Part shown: piece after piece, positions 45,296-54,531 of the stretch | Numbering within the stretch: position 1 is the stretch's first letter | Layout of the letters: each line of letters starts with the position of its first letter | Made by a program: the position numbers and the translations under genes | Origin: Oscillospiraceae bacterium | Lineage (GTDB): Bacteria > Bacillota > Clostridia > Oscillospirales > Oscillospiraceae | Assembly: GCA_009781695.1 (NCBI GenBank) | Contig: WQVH01000001.1 | Location: forward strand, 1 to 64,000 | Length of the DNA stretch: 64,000 bases | Direction of reading: 5' to 3' | Notes under the pieces: generated by a model | The model's database searches: none | What the model saw: the letters and a program-made list of their open reading frames with translations, nothing else | Told to the model about the DNA's origin: nothing

Positions 45296-45964
45296 ATGCA
45301 ATATAGAATTCGCGAGCATGTTGAGGAGCTCTTTGAAGACACCCCGCCGACCAAGAAGGCTGTTGAGCTCCAAGAAGAGATGATACAAAATCTCAATGAT
45401 AAGTATAATGATTTGGTTTCGGGAGGTAAGACCCCGGAAGCAGCATACAACATTACAGTTGCCGGTATCGGTGACATCGGTGGACTGCTATCTCAAGTAC
45501 AGTCCGAAAGTATAGAAATGGAGGAATATATGGTGGAAAATGAAATGGGACGTCAAAAATCAGCGCTGTTTACAGCGGTATCGGTGATGCTGTACATCTT
45601 GTCGCCGCTTGCGCTTATCGTAATGGCTATATTTGGTAGTGGCAATGTGGCAAGGGTTGGGATTCCGGTCATGTTCGTCATGGTCGCTTTAGCGACAGGA
45701 TTGCTCATTTATAACTCAATGACCAAGCCAAAATATTACAAAAAAGACGATACAATGGTTGAAGAATTTCGTGAATGGCAAGCAGACACTCAAGGGAAAA
45801 GAGGCCTCAGAAAGGCGATTTCATCGGCACTTTGGACTGTTATCGTCTGCGCATACTTTGTCATCAGCTTTTTGACATTTGCATGGCATGTTACATGGAT
45901 CATCTTTCTTGTAGGCGCAGCGATTGAAGCGTTTATAAACATAGCATATACAATCAAGAAGTAG
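45296..45964 (+). CDS. HAAS/permease-prefix membrane protein
   Basis: A 222-residue protein with an N-terminal helical HAAS domain (YRIREHVEELFEDTPPTKKA...) and four hydrophobic segments (about 95-120, 122-142, 175-195, 197-217). It starts 4 bp after padR with AAAGG upstream, so it is in the same operon. The role of these proteins is poorly known; they may transmit a membrane signal to PadR (inference). Confidence 0.82.
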   Translation: MQYRIREHVEELFEDTPPTKKAVELQEEMIQNLNDKYNDLVSGGKTPEAAYNITVAGIGDIGGLLSQVQSESIEMEEYMVENEMGRQKSALFTAVSVMLYILSPLALIVMAIFGSGNVARVGIPVMFVMVALATGLLIYNSMTKPKYYKKDDTMVEEFREWQADTQGKRGLRKAISSALWTVIVCAYFVISFLTFAWHVTWIIFLVGAAIEAFINIAYTIKK

Positions 45965-45975
45965 AGGTGACTGTA

Positions 45976-47136
45976 ATGAAAGCGATCAAAGTTATAACCA
46001 TTGTTTGTTGGGTTGTTGTTGCAGCCACGCTGTTAGGCCTTGCGGGTTGGTTTTTAAGCGGAACGATGTTCGGGCTTCGGCCGGCATGGATGGATAGAAA
46101 TATACCCTTTAGCGTAGGCATCGTTGGTGTGGAAACACTGAGCGGCCCATTTAATGTGGTTGGTCAGCATAGCGCAGACCCGGCAGGAATCAATACGCTC
46201 AATGTCAATTGGATTTCGGGAGCGGTCACCATCACGCCCCATGATGGACAGATGATTGAAATCACGGAAAGCGCCCAGCGTGACTTACATGATGATGAGC
46301 GGATGTATATTGATGTATCGGGCGGAACGCTCGAAATCAGATTTTTGGACAGACGTATTGCCAACCGAATGGGGCGCATGCCCCAAAAGAGACTGGAAGT
46401 GCTTGTTCCAAGAGCGCTGAGTGAAAGTCTCAATTTGCTCGAAGTGGGTTCGGTTTCCGGTCGGGTAAGTATAGATCAGATGATTGTAGATCATGTGGAT
46501 GTAGGCACCACGTCGGGTGCGATAGAGATCACCAATATAATCGCACGAGAGGTCGACCTCAACTCTACATCAGGCAGAATTGAGATTGAAAATGTAACTG
46601 CGGATAATATAGGCCTTGATAGTACGTCCGGCGCAATGCGTGTCCATGCCTCCGGTGCAGAAAGAATGGAACTAGACACGCTATCAGGGGCCATCTCGGT
46701 CACGGATGCTTCGGCGGTGTCATTGATTCTGGATACGACTTCGGGTGGGGTATCGGCTGTCGGTACATTTGATAGTGTAAGTGCAAATAGCCTGTCTGGG
46801 GCAATAAGTATTGATAATGCAGCGATTTCGTCTGTTATTGATGCAAGGTCAACATCGGGTGCATTGAGACTTTCCGGTACTTTTCATCGCATAGATGCAG
46901 GTACATTGTCCGGTGCGGTCACAATTCGGAGCATCATAGTCCCTGCGTCGATCAATGCAAATTCAACATCCGGGCGTATCTCAATCACGGTGCCTGATGA
47001 AGGCTCAATCACGGTGAGTCATTCTTCAACCTCCGGTAGATTTAATAGCGAAATTCCTGTGATGATACAAAATCGGGATGGTCAGTTCACACTTTCGACC
47101 CTCAGCGGAAATATCAATATATATGAGTTGAGATAA
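45976..47136 (+). CDS. DUF4097 beta-strand-repeat protein
   Basis: A 386-residue protein with one N-terminal membrane segment (about 7-28) and an extracytoplasmic beta-rich domain of DUF4097 type. About ten repeats contain SGAI-, SGRI- or SGAV-type units (e.g. TTSGAIEITNI, STSGRIEIENV), which suggest a beta-solenoid. GAGGTG lies 6 nt before ATG 45976; the GTG at 45967 is part of that site. It is the third gene of the padR operon. Confidence 0.85.
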   Translation: MKAIKVITIVCWVVVAATLLGLAGWFLSGTMFGLRPAWMDRNIPFSVGIVGVETLSGPFNVVGQHSADPAGINTLNVNWISGAVTITPHDGQMIEITESAQRDLHDDERMYIDVSGGTLEIRFLDRRIANRMGRMPQKRLEVLVPRALSESLNLLEVGSVSGRVSIDQMIVDHVDVGTTSGAIEITNIIAREVDLNSTSGRIEIENVTADNIGLDSTSGAMRVHASGAERMELDTLSGAISVTDASAVSLILDTTSGGVSAVGTFDSVSANSLSGAISIDNAAISSVIDARSTSGALRLSGTFHRIDAGTLSGAVTIRSIIVPASINANSTSGRISITVPDEGSITVSHSSTSGRFNSEIPVMIQNRDGQFTLSTLSGNINIYELR

Positions 47137-47168
47137 AAAAAACTTAAAAAGTCAAAGACTAAACCATC

Positions 47169-47197
47169 TTGCGAAAACAAATCCTCTATTGTACAAT
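47169..47197 (+). promoter_or_regulatory. Promoter of the LAL regulator gene
   Basis: TTGCGA (47169-47174) and TACAAT (47192-47197) are separated by 17 bp, 33 bp before the ATG. Confidence 0.65.
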
Positions 47198-47230
47198 CGA
47201 GATAAATCTCAAAAGTTGAATGGAGGACGT

Positions 47231-49816
47231 ATGATGAACGGTTTTACCGAAATCAAATCCAATAACCCACGCTTGATCGCACAATATCTTCCACGTCCTC
47301 GACTGGAAAAAATATTCAATCAAGCAACGCACTGCAAACTGGTCTATGTGATTGCAGGTGCAGGATATGGAAAAACTCAAGCTGTGCGCCAATATATTGA
47401 CACACAGCAAGACGCTGTGACACGTTGGATACAGCTCACTGAAAGTGACAACATCGGCTTTCGTTATTGGGAAAATCTTTCACACACAGTCTCCATGGAT
47501 AATCCGGAGATGGCTGTCAAATTGCGTGAACTCGGATTTCCGGAAACGCCATCTCGATTTAAGCAGTTTGCGGAAATTCTCAGAAGTGCAGAGCATCGCT
47601 CAAACAAAACATTTCTGGTGCTTGATGATTTTCATTTAATACACGCCAGAGAAACATTGGACTTTGCGGAGCGTTGCGCCCACTTGCAAATACCCGGAGC
47701 ATGTGTGATCATTCTCTCCAGAAAAGAACCTGACTTTAATGTCGTGTCCTTGCTTTCAAAAGGCAGTGTCAGCATGGTCACGCAAGAGGATCTCTGCTTC
47801 ACCGCAGAAGAAGCAGATGCGCTTTTCAGACTGAACCAAATACCGCTCTGCGCACAGTCACTTGCACAGGTTATGGAGTCCACGAAAGGGTGGACACTGG
47901 CCATCAACATGCTTTCTGTCATGCTCAAAAAAGTGCCCACCAATTTTAAATATGCACTCAATACCGTAAGGCAAAACATTTCTAAATTGCTCGAAACCGA
48001 AGCGTGGTTTGATTTTCCGGAACATGTTCAAAAGGCAATGGTTCGGTTGTCGCTGTTGTCGGACTTACCGGTGATCCCTACGCAAAACTTTTTCGAAAAT
48101 ACAGAGTTTTTGAAGACCACCCCCGGACTTACGTCATTTATATGGTTTAACAGTTTTACAAATGACTTTAAAATCCATCCGCTCTATCTTGAGTTTTTGC
48201 AAAGTAAACGTCACATTTTGTCTGATAGCGAAAAACATGAGACTTATCTAAGCGCAGCCCAATGGTGCTTTGAAAATGACTTTTATATGAATGCCATGTA
48301 TTACCATGCAAAGTCAAATAAGTTTGAGCGCATGATAGAAACATTTCTCTCTTATCCATTTAAGCTGCCTCGCGATGTCAGTGAATATTTTTTGAAGATT
48401 CTAATAGATCTGGAACTCGGAAAAGACGAGCAAAGTAATGCTTATGTGCTCGTTTTAAAGAACTGCTTCATACCGCTTATGTTGGTCGGAGCGGAGCGAT
48501 ACGAAGAGGCACGCCAGCTATCTTTAGAGGTCATTAAAGAGTGGGAGCATGTCGATACCCCGCTGTCTATTTTACTGCTTTGCACCACTTACAGCAATCT
48601 AGCCTATATCGACATGTACAATTGCACTATCTCGCATGAGTACAACAGTCTGGAATATTTGAAAAAATCGGTAACATACTTTAAGCGCTCGGCAATTCCA
48701 CCGGCGGAGACCACCAAATCTTTTATCAATGCCGATGTACGTTCTTTTGCTTGTTTAATTGGCGCAGGCGCAAGTCTTATAGAATTTGACCAATTCTTTG
48801 AAGCCACAAAACAAACTGAGGCACTGATTGAAGAGACCCCTTATGGCATATACTCCGGTTATTCAGATCTGGTGGCCTGTGAATATGCCTTTTTCAAGAA
48901 TCAACACGCACTTGCACGAAACTACGCCCACAGTGCCATTTTAAGCGCACGTGAAAATCAGCAGTACAGTATTGAGGCGCTGGCAGGAAAGTATCTGCTC
49001 CGTATTGCGATGGCTGAGGGGAATTCCTCTCTGGTAAAGGTCATCTTAAAGCAGTTGCGCGCACATTTGAATAATCCGAATTTTTGGAATCGTCAGCTGT
49101 ATTATGATCTATATATTGGCGGATTTTATGCCCAAATCGGGCTGCCGGAAATGATCCCCCGGTGGCTGATCATTGAAGAAAAAGAGACGCCCTCTGATAT
49201 CCATGTCACCTCAAGAGAACTGATTGCAAGTGTTTTGTACTATATTGCTTCGAAAAAGTATCAGCATGCACTAACCCTTTTATGCACCTATTATCCAAGG
49301 CCGGTTCATGAGCGCTTCTTATTCGGCGAACTCCGGCTTTTGCTGCTGACTGCTGTAGCACGAATTAAAACCGGCGACACCGCAGGTGCTCTTGCAGATT
49401 TTGAAAAAGCCTATGCGTTATCTTTTGATGGCGTGTTTGAAATGTTTTTCATAGAACAAGGCAAATTGCTGCATCCACTGGTTGAGGCGGCGCTGCACCA
49501 TGAACATTGTGCGATCCCTGAGGAGTGGCTTAAGCTTATTGATCGCAAGGCCTCTGTTTATGCCAAGAAGCTTGCTGTGGTTTCCGGCGTGATCAAGAGT
49601 GAACTGAATGTCGGCGAGTCCATTTCGTTATCTCATAGAGAGCAAGAGGTCTTAAGCGATTTGTATCACGGACTTTCTCGGGATGAGATCGCTGCGCACA
49701 GGTATCTGTCTATTAATACCGTGAAGAAAATATTACAATCAATATATATCAAGTTAGATGCCCAAAATAATATTGATGCTGTTCGAATTGCACTGGAAAA
49801 AAAGCTCATTGAGTAA
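47231..49816 (+). CDS. Large ATP-binding LuxR-type regulator (MalT-like, LAL)
   Basis: An 861-residue signal-transduction ATPase regulator. Near the N-terminus is the LAL start (RPRLEKIFNQATHCKLVYVI) and Walker A GAGYGKTQ (about 43-50); LVLDDFHLI is Walker B. A long helical TPR-like middle part (about 370-780) follows. The last 60 residues form a LuxR-type helix-turn-helix (LSHREQEVLSDLYHGLSRDE). LAL regulators activate transcription in an ATP- and ligand-dependent way. Either ATG 47231 or 47234 may be used, with GGAGG at 47222-47226. It is immediately upstream of the pilus locus, on the same strand, and is the best candidate for its activator (inference). Confidence 0.88.
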   Translation: MMNGFTEIKSNNPRLIAQYLPRPRLEKIFNQATHCKLVYVIAGAGYGKTQAVRQYIDTQQDAVTRWIQLTESDNIGFRYWENLSHTVSMDNPEMAVKLRELGFPETPSRFKQFAEILRSAEHRSNKTFLVLDDFHLIHARETLDFAERCAHLQIPGACVIILSRKEPDFNVVSLLSKGSVSMVTQEDLCFTAEEADALFRLNQIPLCAQSLAQVMESTKGWTLAINMLSVMLKKVPTNFKYALNTVRQNISKLLETEAWFDFPEHVQKAMVRLSLLSDLPVIPTQNFFENTEFLKTTPGLTSFIWFNSFTNDFKIHPLYLEFLQSKRHILSDSEKHETYLSAAQWCFENDFYMNAMYYHAKSNKFERMIETFLSYPFKLPRDVSEYFLKILIDLELGKDEQSNAYVLVLKNCFIPLMLVGAERYEEARQLSLEVIKEWEHVDTPLSILLLCTTYSNLAYIDMYNCTISHEYNSLEYLKKSVTYFKRSAIPPAETTKSFINADVRSFACLIGAGASLIEFDQFFEATKQTEALIEETPYGIYSGYSDLVACEYAFFKNQHALARNYAHSAILSARENQQYSIEALAGKYLLRIAMAEGNSSLVKVILKQLRAHLNNPNFWNRQLYYDLYIGGFYAQIGLPEMIPRWLIIEEKETPSDIHVTSRELIASVLYYIASKKYQHALTLLCTYYPRPVHERFLFGELRLLLLTAVARIKTGDTAGALADFEKAYALSFDGVFEMFFIEQGKLLHPLVEAALHHEHCAIPEEWLKLIDRKASVYAKKLAVVSGVIKSELNVGESISLSHREQEVLSDLYHGLSRDEIAAHRYLSINTVKKILQSIYIKLDAQNNIDAVRIALEKKLIE

Positions 49817-49844
49817 CGTTTCTCCGGCATATAATCCATGTGCC

Positions 49845-49892
49845 TAACCTTCTTTCTCAATCTCGTCAACCGGATTAAGAAAGAAGGTTTTT
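49845..49892 (+). terminator. Rho-independent terminator of the LAL gene
   Basis: AACCTTCTTTCT (49845-49856) pairs perfectly with AGAAAGAAGGTT (49877-49888), followed by TTTTTTCTC. This separates the regulator transcript from the pilus locus. Confidence 0.9.
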
Positions 49893-49947
49893 TCTCTATT
49901 TCTCATTTTTTTACCCTTTTGGGTGTAGCTCTAATTTTCCGCTCAAA

Positions 49948-49976
49948 TATAATAAAAGCATAACTACTTCTTGACA
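49948..49976 (+). promoter_or_regulatory. Candidate promoter elements of the pilus locus
   Basis: A perfect TATAAT (49948-49953) has no matching -35 at the usual distance, as is common for activator-dependent promoters. A separate TTGACA (49971-49976) lacks a good -10. The gene start is about 80 bp downstream. Which element is used cannot be decided by eye. Confidence 0.35.
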
Positions 49977-50032
49977 AATTCAACACATTGTATCTGTCGA
50001 CTCAAAACAAATGGAAAGTGAGAAGCGTTTAA

Positions 50033-50227
50033 ATGAAAGTCAATGCGAAAACAAAACAAATTGCAGTAAGGTTCGATAGCCATTCTTATGAAAAAATAAC
50101 TCATTATGCGCAACAAGAGCACAGAGGGCTAGGAGAGTTTGTCAGACACTCAACATTATTTTATATTGAGCATTTTGACACCAAAAATGACGATATAAAT
50201 CAGCCGGGAGGTAGGCGCTTATTATGA
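50033..50227 (+). CDS. Small ribbon-helix-helix-like protein
   Basis: A 64-residue protein with the pattern of a CopG/MobC-like ribbon-helix-helix domain: KTKQIAVRFDSHSYEKITHYA followed by GLGEFVRHSTLFYIEHF. It may bind DNA as a dimer. Its stop overlaps the adhesin start by 4 bp (ATGA), so it is the first gene of the pilus operon and its translation is coupled to the adhesin. A local autoregulatory role is inference. The ribosome binding site is weak. Confidence 0.6.
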   Translation: MKVNAKTKQIAVRFDSHSYEKITHYAQQEHRGLGEFVRHSTLFYIEHFDTKNDDINQPGGRRLL

Positions 50228-53200
50228 ATCGCTTAATATCTATTTTGCTCAGCATATGCATCTTGGCTACTGTTCTTTTGTCGTCATTGGTGCTTGCAGA
50301 TGCTGAACATACCGAATCTCCGGACAGTGCGGATGTCTTTATGATCATCGATGATGATTATTTTGAGCCGGATGATACAGAGGACTTTTCTGCTCCGGAA
50401 CATACAGATCAGCCGGAATCTGCAGATGAAGATGCGCACGAAATCATTATTGAAAATCCTGATGATTTTGAGTACCCCAATGATTTGGGAAGTATAGACT
50501 CCTCGGAAGATTTGCCCGAGTCGGAATATACAGATGAAGACACATATGAAATCGTCGCTGACGATCCGGATCATTTTGATGACATGGACAGCGCAGAGGA
50601 AGATGAGTCAGATGCTCTTGATGAGATGGATGATGACTCGGAAGATTTGCCTGATTTGGAACATACCGACGAGGAGGATCACGAAATCATCACCGAAAAT
50701 CCCGATGATTTTGAACAATCCGACAATCTTGGTGATATAGACGATCTCGATGAAGACGATGCGCTTGACGAAGAAGACGAGGAAGAGGAAGAAGACGACG
50801 AAGACGACGAGGATTCTGAAATTGTTGACTTTTTGTACCTACATATCATGTTGGATATTGAGCGCAACGTCACCGTTATCGCCACAGAGGCAGTCACTTA
50901 TGAAGTAGTCACTAACGATGAGACCGAAGATATCAGCATTATTTTTGATTTAGCTGATACTGAATCGGAAGTTTGTGAAGAACACATCACTTTTGACTTG
51001 CCTGAGCGCTGGGTTTACATCATAGAAATAAACGAACACAGCCTCACCGTCACGCTATTTTATAGACCCATTACATCTTTGCAACGTGCATCATTTTCTC
51101 CGCACTTTACTCCGGAAGAAATAAGTACGCTGTGGTATGCAACGCCTGACTATGTTATTGAACTGGAAGCCACCCCGGCCACCACTGTATACACGCGATT
51201 GCGCGCTGCAATTCAGGATGCGCCGGTAAACGAAGTCACTCATATAGTCATACCTTTTCACATCAACACCGGCACAATCTCATCAACCACCAATCTAATC
51301 AGAGTACCCACCGGTGCAACTGTCGTGCTCATTGGTGATTTAGAAAACGCAGGTGAGCAAGTCGTGATCAGCGACACGACCGGAACGGGTACACTTCTGC
51401 GAACCATCAGGCTGCAAGGAGACGGCAGCGAAATATGCGCCTTGGTTTTAAGAAATGTCGTACTGCAAAACGCTCCGACAAACACGGCGCAATCCACACC
51501 CGAATCCCCACCCGACCCTATTGCACTGACTGCTCAAACCGGCAATACCAGAGGCGGCGGTTTGCTTATTGAGTCAACCGGTGGCGGCGGACATCTGATC
51601 TTGTGCCGAGGCAGTGTACTGCGCAACAACACCGCAGAACACAATGGCGGCGCGGTAGAAGTACAAGGAAACAGCCGCCTGACCATGATGCCGGGTGCGC
51701 TGATCCACGAAAATCGTGCAGACAGCGCAGGTGGTGCGATACATCTTGGCGGCTCAAGAGCGCTATTTAATATGTTCGGAGGCGAGATTCGTAATTGTCT
51801 GGCCAGAGGCACGAGTTCACTCGCCGCTTCAGCTGCTTTTCGCGCTTCCGGAGGAGCTGTAAGTATTACCGGAGCCAATGCGGTTTTCAATATGCATTAT
51901 GGCTATATCCGCGAGAATACTGCCGATAACATGGGCGGCGGTGTACATGTCAGCAACACTTCCGCTGCATTTAACATGTACGATGGGCTTATTGAAAAAA
52001 ACTGGGCCAGAGGTGAAAACACTTCTGCGACGAACTCTGCAACCACACGATCCAATGGCGGTGGTGTATCTATCACCAGCGGTACATTCAATATGTACGG
52101 CGGTGCAATTGCCGAAAATCTCGCAAGTTTAGGTTCCGGTGCTACTGCGCCTACTGCCACAAATGCCTTGGTTACATCCAACGGCGGCGGTGTGTTTTTA
52201 ACCGGCAGCAATGCATCATTCCATATGTATGGTGGTGTCATTAGAAACAATGAATCCGTACGTTCGAGATCGTCTGATGCAACAGGAACGACAAACAGAA
52301 ATCTTTCGCGCGCAGGCAATGGCGGTGGTGTGTATCTATCCGGGGGATCCAAATTTAACATGCATGGCGGCTATATCCAAAATAACACTGCCACAGCAGT
52401 AGCCAACAGCACTATAGCCGCAGGTGATGCACTCCACGTATCCAATGGCGGCGGTGTATATCTCACCGGAGCAAACACAACATTTCATCTGCACTATGGG
52501 GTTATTCGCCATAACGAAGCGATAAGAACCGTTAACTCCGTACCGCCCACGACCGGTGAAGATATATTTGTTTTTGCCGGTAATGGCGGTGGTGTGGCCG
52601 TGTATGATGAGGGCATCTTCGTCATGGACGATGGCGACATTTACAATAACCTCGCAACAGCGACAGGAAACAATCCTGCAGTCAGCAACAACAATATTGT
52701 CTTTTTAGCCAATGGCGGAGGCGTCTTTCTCTCAGGAACCGGTCGTATCGCCAGCGGCGGCGGCATCATTGGCCCCAATGCTGCCAGAGTTTTTCTAAAC
52801 GGCGGCAGCATCAGAGACAATCGAGCCGTAGGCTCACCGGCCAGCGTTGTCGCAGTATCCGGTAATGGCGGCGGAGTCTATGCGGCCAATCGTACCCAAT
52901 TTCACATGACGGGCGGGGTCATTAGTGGAAATGTCGCTACAGACGCCAATGTCAACGCCCCAAACTCTGCAAATGCTTTCAGAAGAGGCAACGGTTCCGG
53001 AATACATGTACGCGGCCGCACTACAGAACTCAGCTTCACCATGACCGGCGGAGAAGTACGCAATCATACCATGGTGACAGGCAATGGCGTCGGTATATTT
53101 CTTTCTAATGGATTGGTAGAGATCGGCGGAACTGCACTCATCGAAGACAACCATAGCCCCGGACACGGAGGCGGAATATATGTTGAGGGCACAACGACCT

Positions 53201-54432
53201 TGCGCATTAACGGCGGAAGTATAAATAATAATACCGCAAGGCTAGACGGCGGCGGCATGTATGTGGCGAATACAACTGTCATTTTAAACATGCAAAGCGG
53301 ATCTATCACCAATAACATCGCCAATGATGGCGGCGGTTTGTTTGTCCCACACGCTGATCAAAGCGCCAACTTAAACAATGTCACGATCAATACGGCAGCT
53401 GTATTTTCCGAAAATACTGCACGCAATGGTGTCAGGATCAATACACCTTTGGCACAGAGTGTCCGTTCAAGAATAAATCCGAACACTGTAAGTATCGCTT
53501 GGTTCGAAGCTGTAGATGCAACTTCCGGAAACTTCACGCAGAGCGCTGCACACGCTTTCAACAACTATGACATCAACGCAACGGGAACGCCGTTATGGCG
53601 CGTGACTTACGGTGTTGGTTCAGGCGAGGGTCATGTTGCGGCCACAGTCGGCAACAATATGCTTCCGCTCCCTAGCGGCGCTTTCGTCCCAAGCAACACA
53701 ACCGTTACATTTGATGCTGATACAGAGACGGATGATGCATTTGACCTGTGGAACATAGGTGTACGAGACCGTGAAGTCGATGCAGAGAATAACGAGATAG
53801 CATTTAACTTCCAAAACAACACAACAGGCACCCCATTATCATGGTCTATATCCTCAAACACTCATGTCCTAGGCAACTTTCTTCAATCACTGAAACTGAC
53901 TACACTTTCTGTCTCAAAAGATGTAGTAGGCGCTCTGGGCAACAGGGACATGGACTTTGGTTTCACTGCACTCTTTAGAGATTCAGATGGCATCGCATTA
54001 CCCGCAGGCACACAGTTTGATTATATCATCACCGAATCCGGAACATCTGTATCGTCTGGCACGCTCACTTTAACCATCGGTGGAAGCGCCGCATTTAGAT
54101 TAAGACATAATCAGACTATTTTGATCAACAATGCACCTTTGGATGGTTACATACAAATCATCGAAGAACCGGACGCTAATTACACAGTGTTCTTTACAGA
54201 CAGTGCATATGCGGGAGAGCCAACCAAAAGTAATGACACCACTTCGGTGCATATGACTGCAGAGCGCACATTTCGCTTCATCAATGTAAGGGTCGAAATT
54301 GTACCCACCGGTGTAAGTGCAGGCTATATCGGTACACCAATTTTGCTCTTCGCACTGATATCTCTGGGTGGTTTGATTACGCTTGTCCCCCGCATGGTTT
54401 CTCGTCACCGAAAGAAACGGATCCAGTTTTAA
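50224..54432 (+). CDS. Large surface protein: acidic repeats, beta-helix, pilin-like domain, sorting signal
   Basis: A 1402-residue secreted protein. A signal peptide spans residues 1-27 (MNRLISILLSICILATVLLS then SLVLADA). Residues 28-200 are very rich in Asp and Glu with three related blocks (EHTD/EYTD...PDDF). Residues about 330-1095 form a parallel beta-helix with many GGGV/GGAI units (e.g. NGGGVYLTG, FNMHGGYIQNNTA). A small domain follows (about 1125-1225). Residues 1228-1355 resemble the isopeptide-containing pilin fold, with Lys1232 (SVSKDV), Glu1314 (IQIIEEPD) and Asn1354 (RFINVR). The C-terminus has VPTG (1360-1363), a hydrophobic stretch and RHRKKR: a sortase sorting signal. By position it corresponds to the tip adhesin of a sortase-built pilus. 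Ligand unknown. Confidence 0.85.
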   Translation: MNRLISILLSICILATVLLSSLVLADAEHTESPDSADVFMIIDDDYFEPDDTEDFSAPEHTDQPESADEDAHEIIIENPDDFEYPNDLGSIDSSEDLPESEYTDEDTYEIVADDPDHFDDMDSAEEDESDALDEMDDDSEDLPDLEHTDEEDHEIITENPDDFEQSDNLGDIDDLDEDDALDEEDEEEEEDDEDDEDSEIVDFLYLHIMLDIERNVTVIATEAVTYEVVTNDETEDISIIFDLADTESEVCEEHITFDLPERWVYIIEINEHSLTVTLFYRPITSLQRASFSPHFTPEEISTLWYATPDYVIELEATPATTVYTRLRAAIQDAPVNEVTHIVIPFHINTGTISSTTNLIRVPTGATVVLIGDLENAGEQVVISDTTGTGTLLRTIRLQGDGSEICALVLRNVVLQNAPTNTAQSTPESPPDPIALTAQTGNTRGGGLLIESTGGGGHLILCRGSVLRNNTAEHNGGAVEVQGNSRLTMMPGALIHENRADSAGGAIHLGGSRALFNMFGGEIRNCLARGTSSLAASAAFRASGGAVSITGANAVFNMHYGYIRENTADNMGGGVHVSNTSAAFNMYDGLIEKNWARGENTSATNSATTRSNGGGVSITSGTFNMYGGAIAENLASLGSGATAPTATNALVTSNGGGVFLTGSNASFHMYGGVIRNNESVRSRSSDATGTTNRNLSRAGNGGGVYLSGGSKFNMHGGYIQNNTATAVANSTIAAGDALHVSNGGGVYLTGANTTFHLHYGVIRHNEAIRTVNSVPPTTGEDIFVFAGNGGGVAVYDEGIFVMDDGDIYNNLATATGNNPAVSNNNIVFLANGGGVFLSGTGRIASGGGIIGPNAARVFLNGGSIRDNRAVGSPASVVAVSGNGGGVYAANRTQFHMTGGVISGNVATDANVNAPNSANAFRRGNGSGIHVRGRTTELSFTMTGGEVRNHTMVTGNGVGIFLSNGLVEIGGTALIEDNHSPGHGGGIYVEGTTTLRINGGSINNNTARLDGGGMYVANTTVILNMQSGSITNNIANDGGGLFVPHADQSANLNNVTINTAAVFSENTARNGVRINTPLAQSVRSRINPNTVSIAWFEAVDATSGNFTQSAAHAFNNYDINATGTPLWRVTYGVGSGEGHVAATVGNNMLPLPSGAFVPSNTTVTFDADTETDDAFDLWNIGVRDREVDAENNEIAFNFQNNTTGTPLSWSISSNTHVLGNFLQSLKLTTLSVSKDVVGALGNRDMDFGFTALFRDSDGIALPAGTQFDYIITESGTSVSSGTLTLTIGGSAAFRLRHNQTILINNAPLDGYIQIIEEPDANYTVFFTDSAYAGEPTKSNDTTSVHMTAERTFRFINVRVEIVPTGVSAGYIGTPILLFALISLGGLITLVPRMVSRHRKKRIQF
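50398..50815 (+). repeat. Acidic repeats in the adhesin gene
   Basis: Three related coding blocks begin at about 50398, 50523 and 50659, each encoding E(H/Y)TD...EI...PD(D/H)F. A pure Glu/Asp tract (50768-50812) ends the region. Confidence 0.75.
51547..53370 (+). repeat. Beta-helix repeats in the adhesin gene
   Basis: About 15-20 degenerate units of roughly 60-130 bp, recognisable by AATGGCGGTGGTGT-type DNA encoding NGGGV and by downstream FNMHGG or FHMYGG turns. Repeats of this kind are prone to recombination. Confidence 0.7.
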
Positions 54433-54531
54433 AAGGTATGCCTCAGCGTGTATTCGCTGCACTGAAAAACAATTTTCCCACGCAAACCAACCAAACTGAT
54501 CATAGTCAAGGCATCGGAGGAATATCCCGAA

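Noticed and set aside
50284-50897. Antisense frames opposite the acidic region of the adhesin
   Set aside because: They consist of Ser-rich or Ile-rich low complexity created by the GA-rich coding repeats.
51547-53370. Regularly recurring DNA motif that could suggest a CRISPR or satellite array
   Set aside because: The units vary in length, keep one reading frame and encode a beta-helix.
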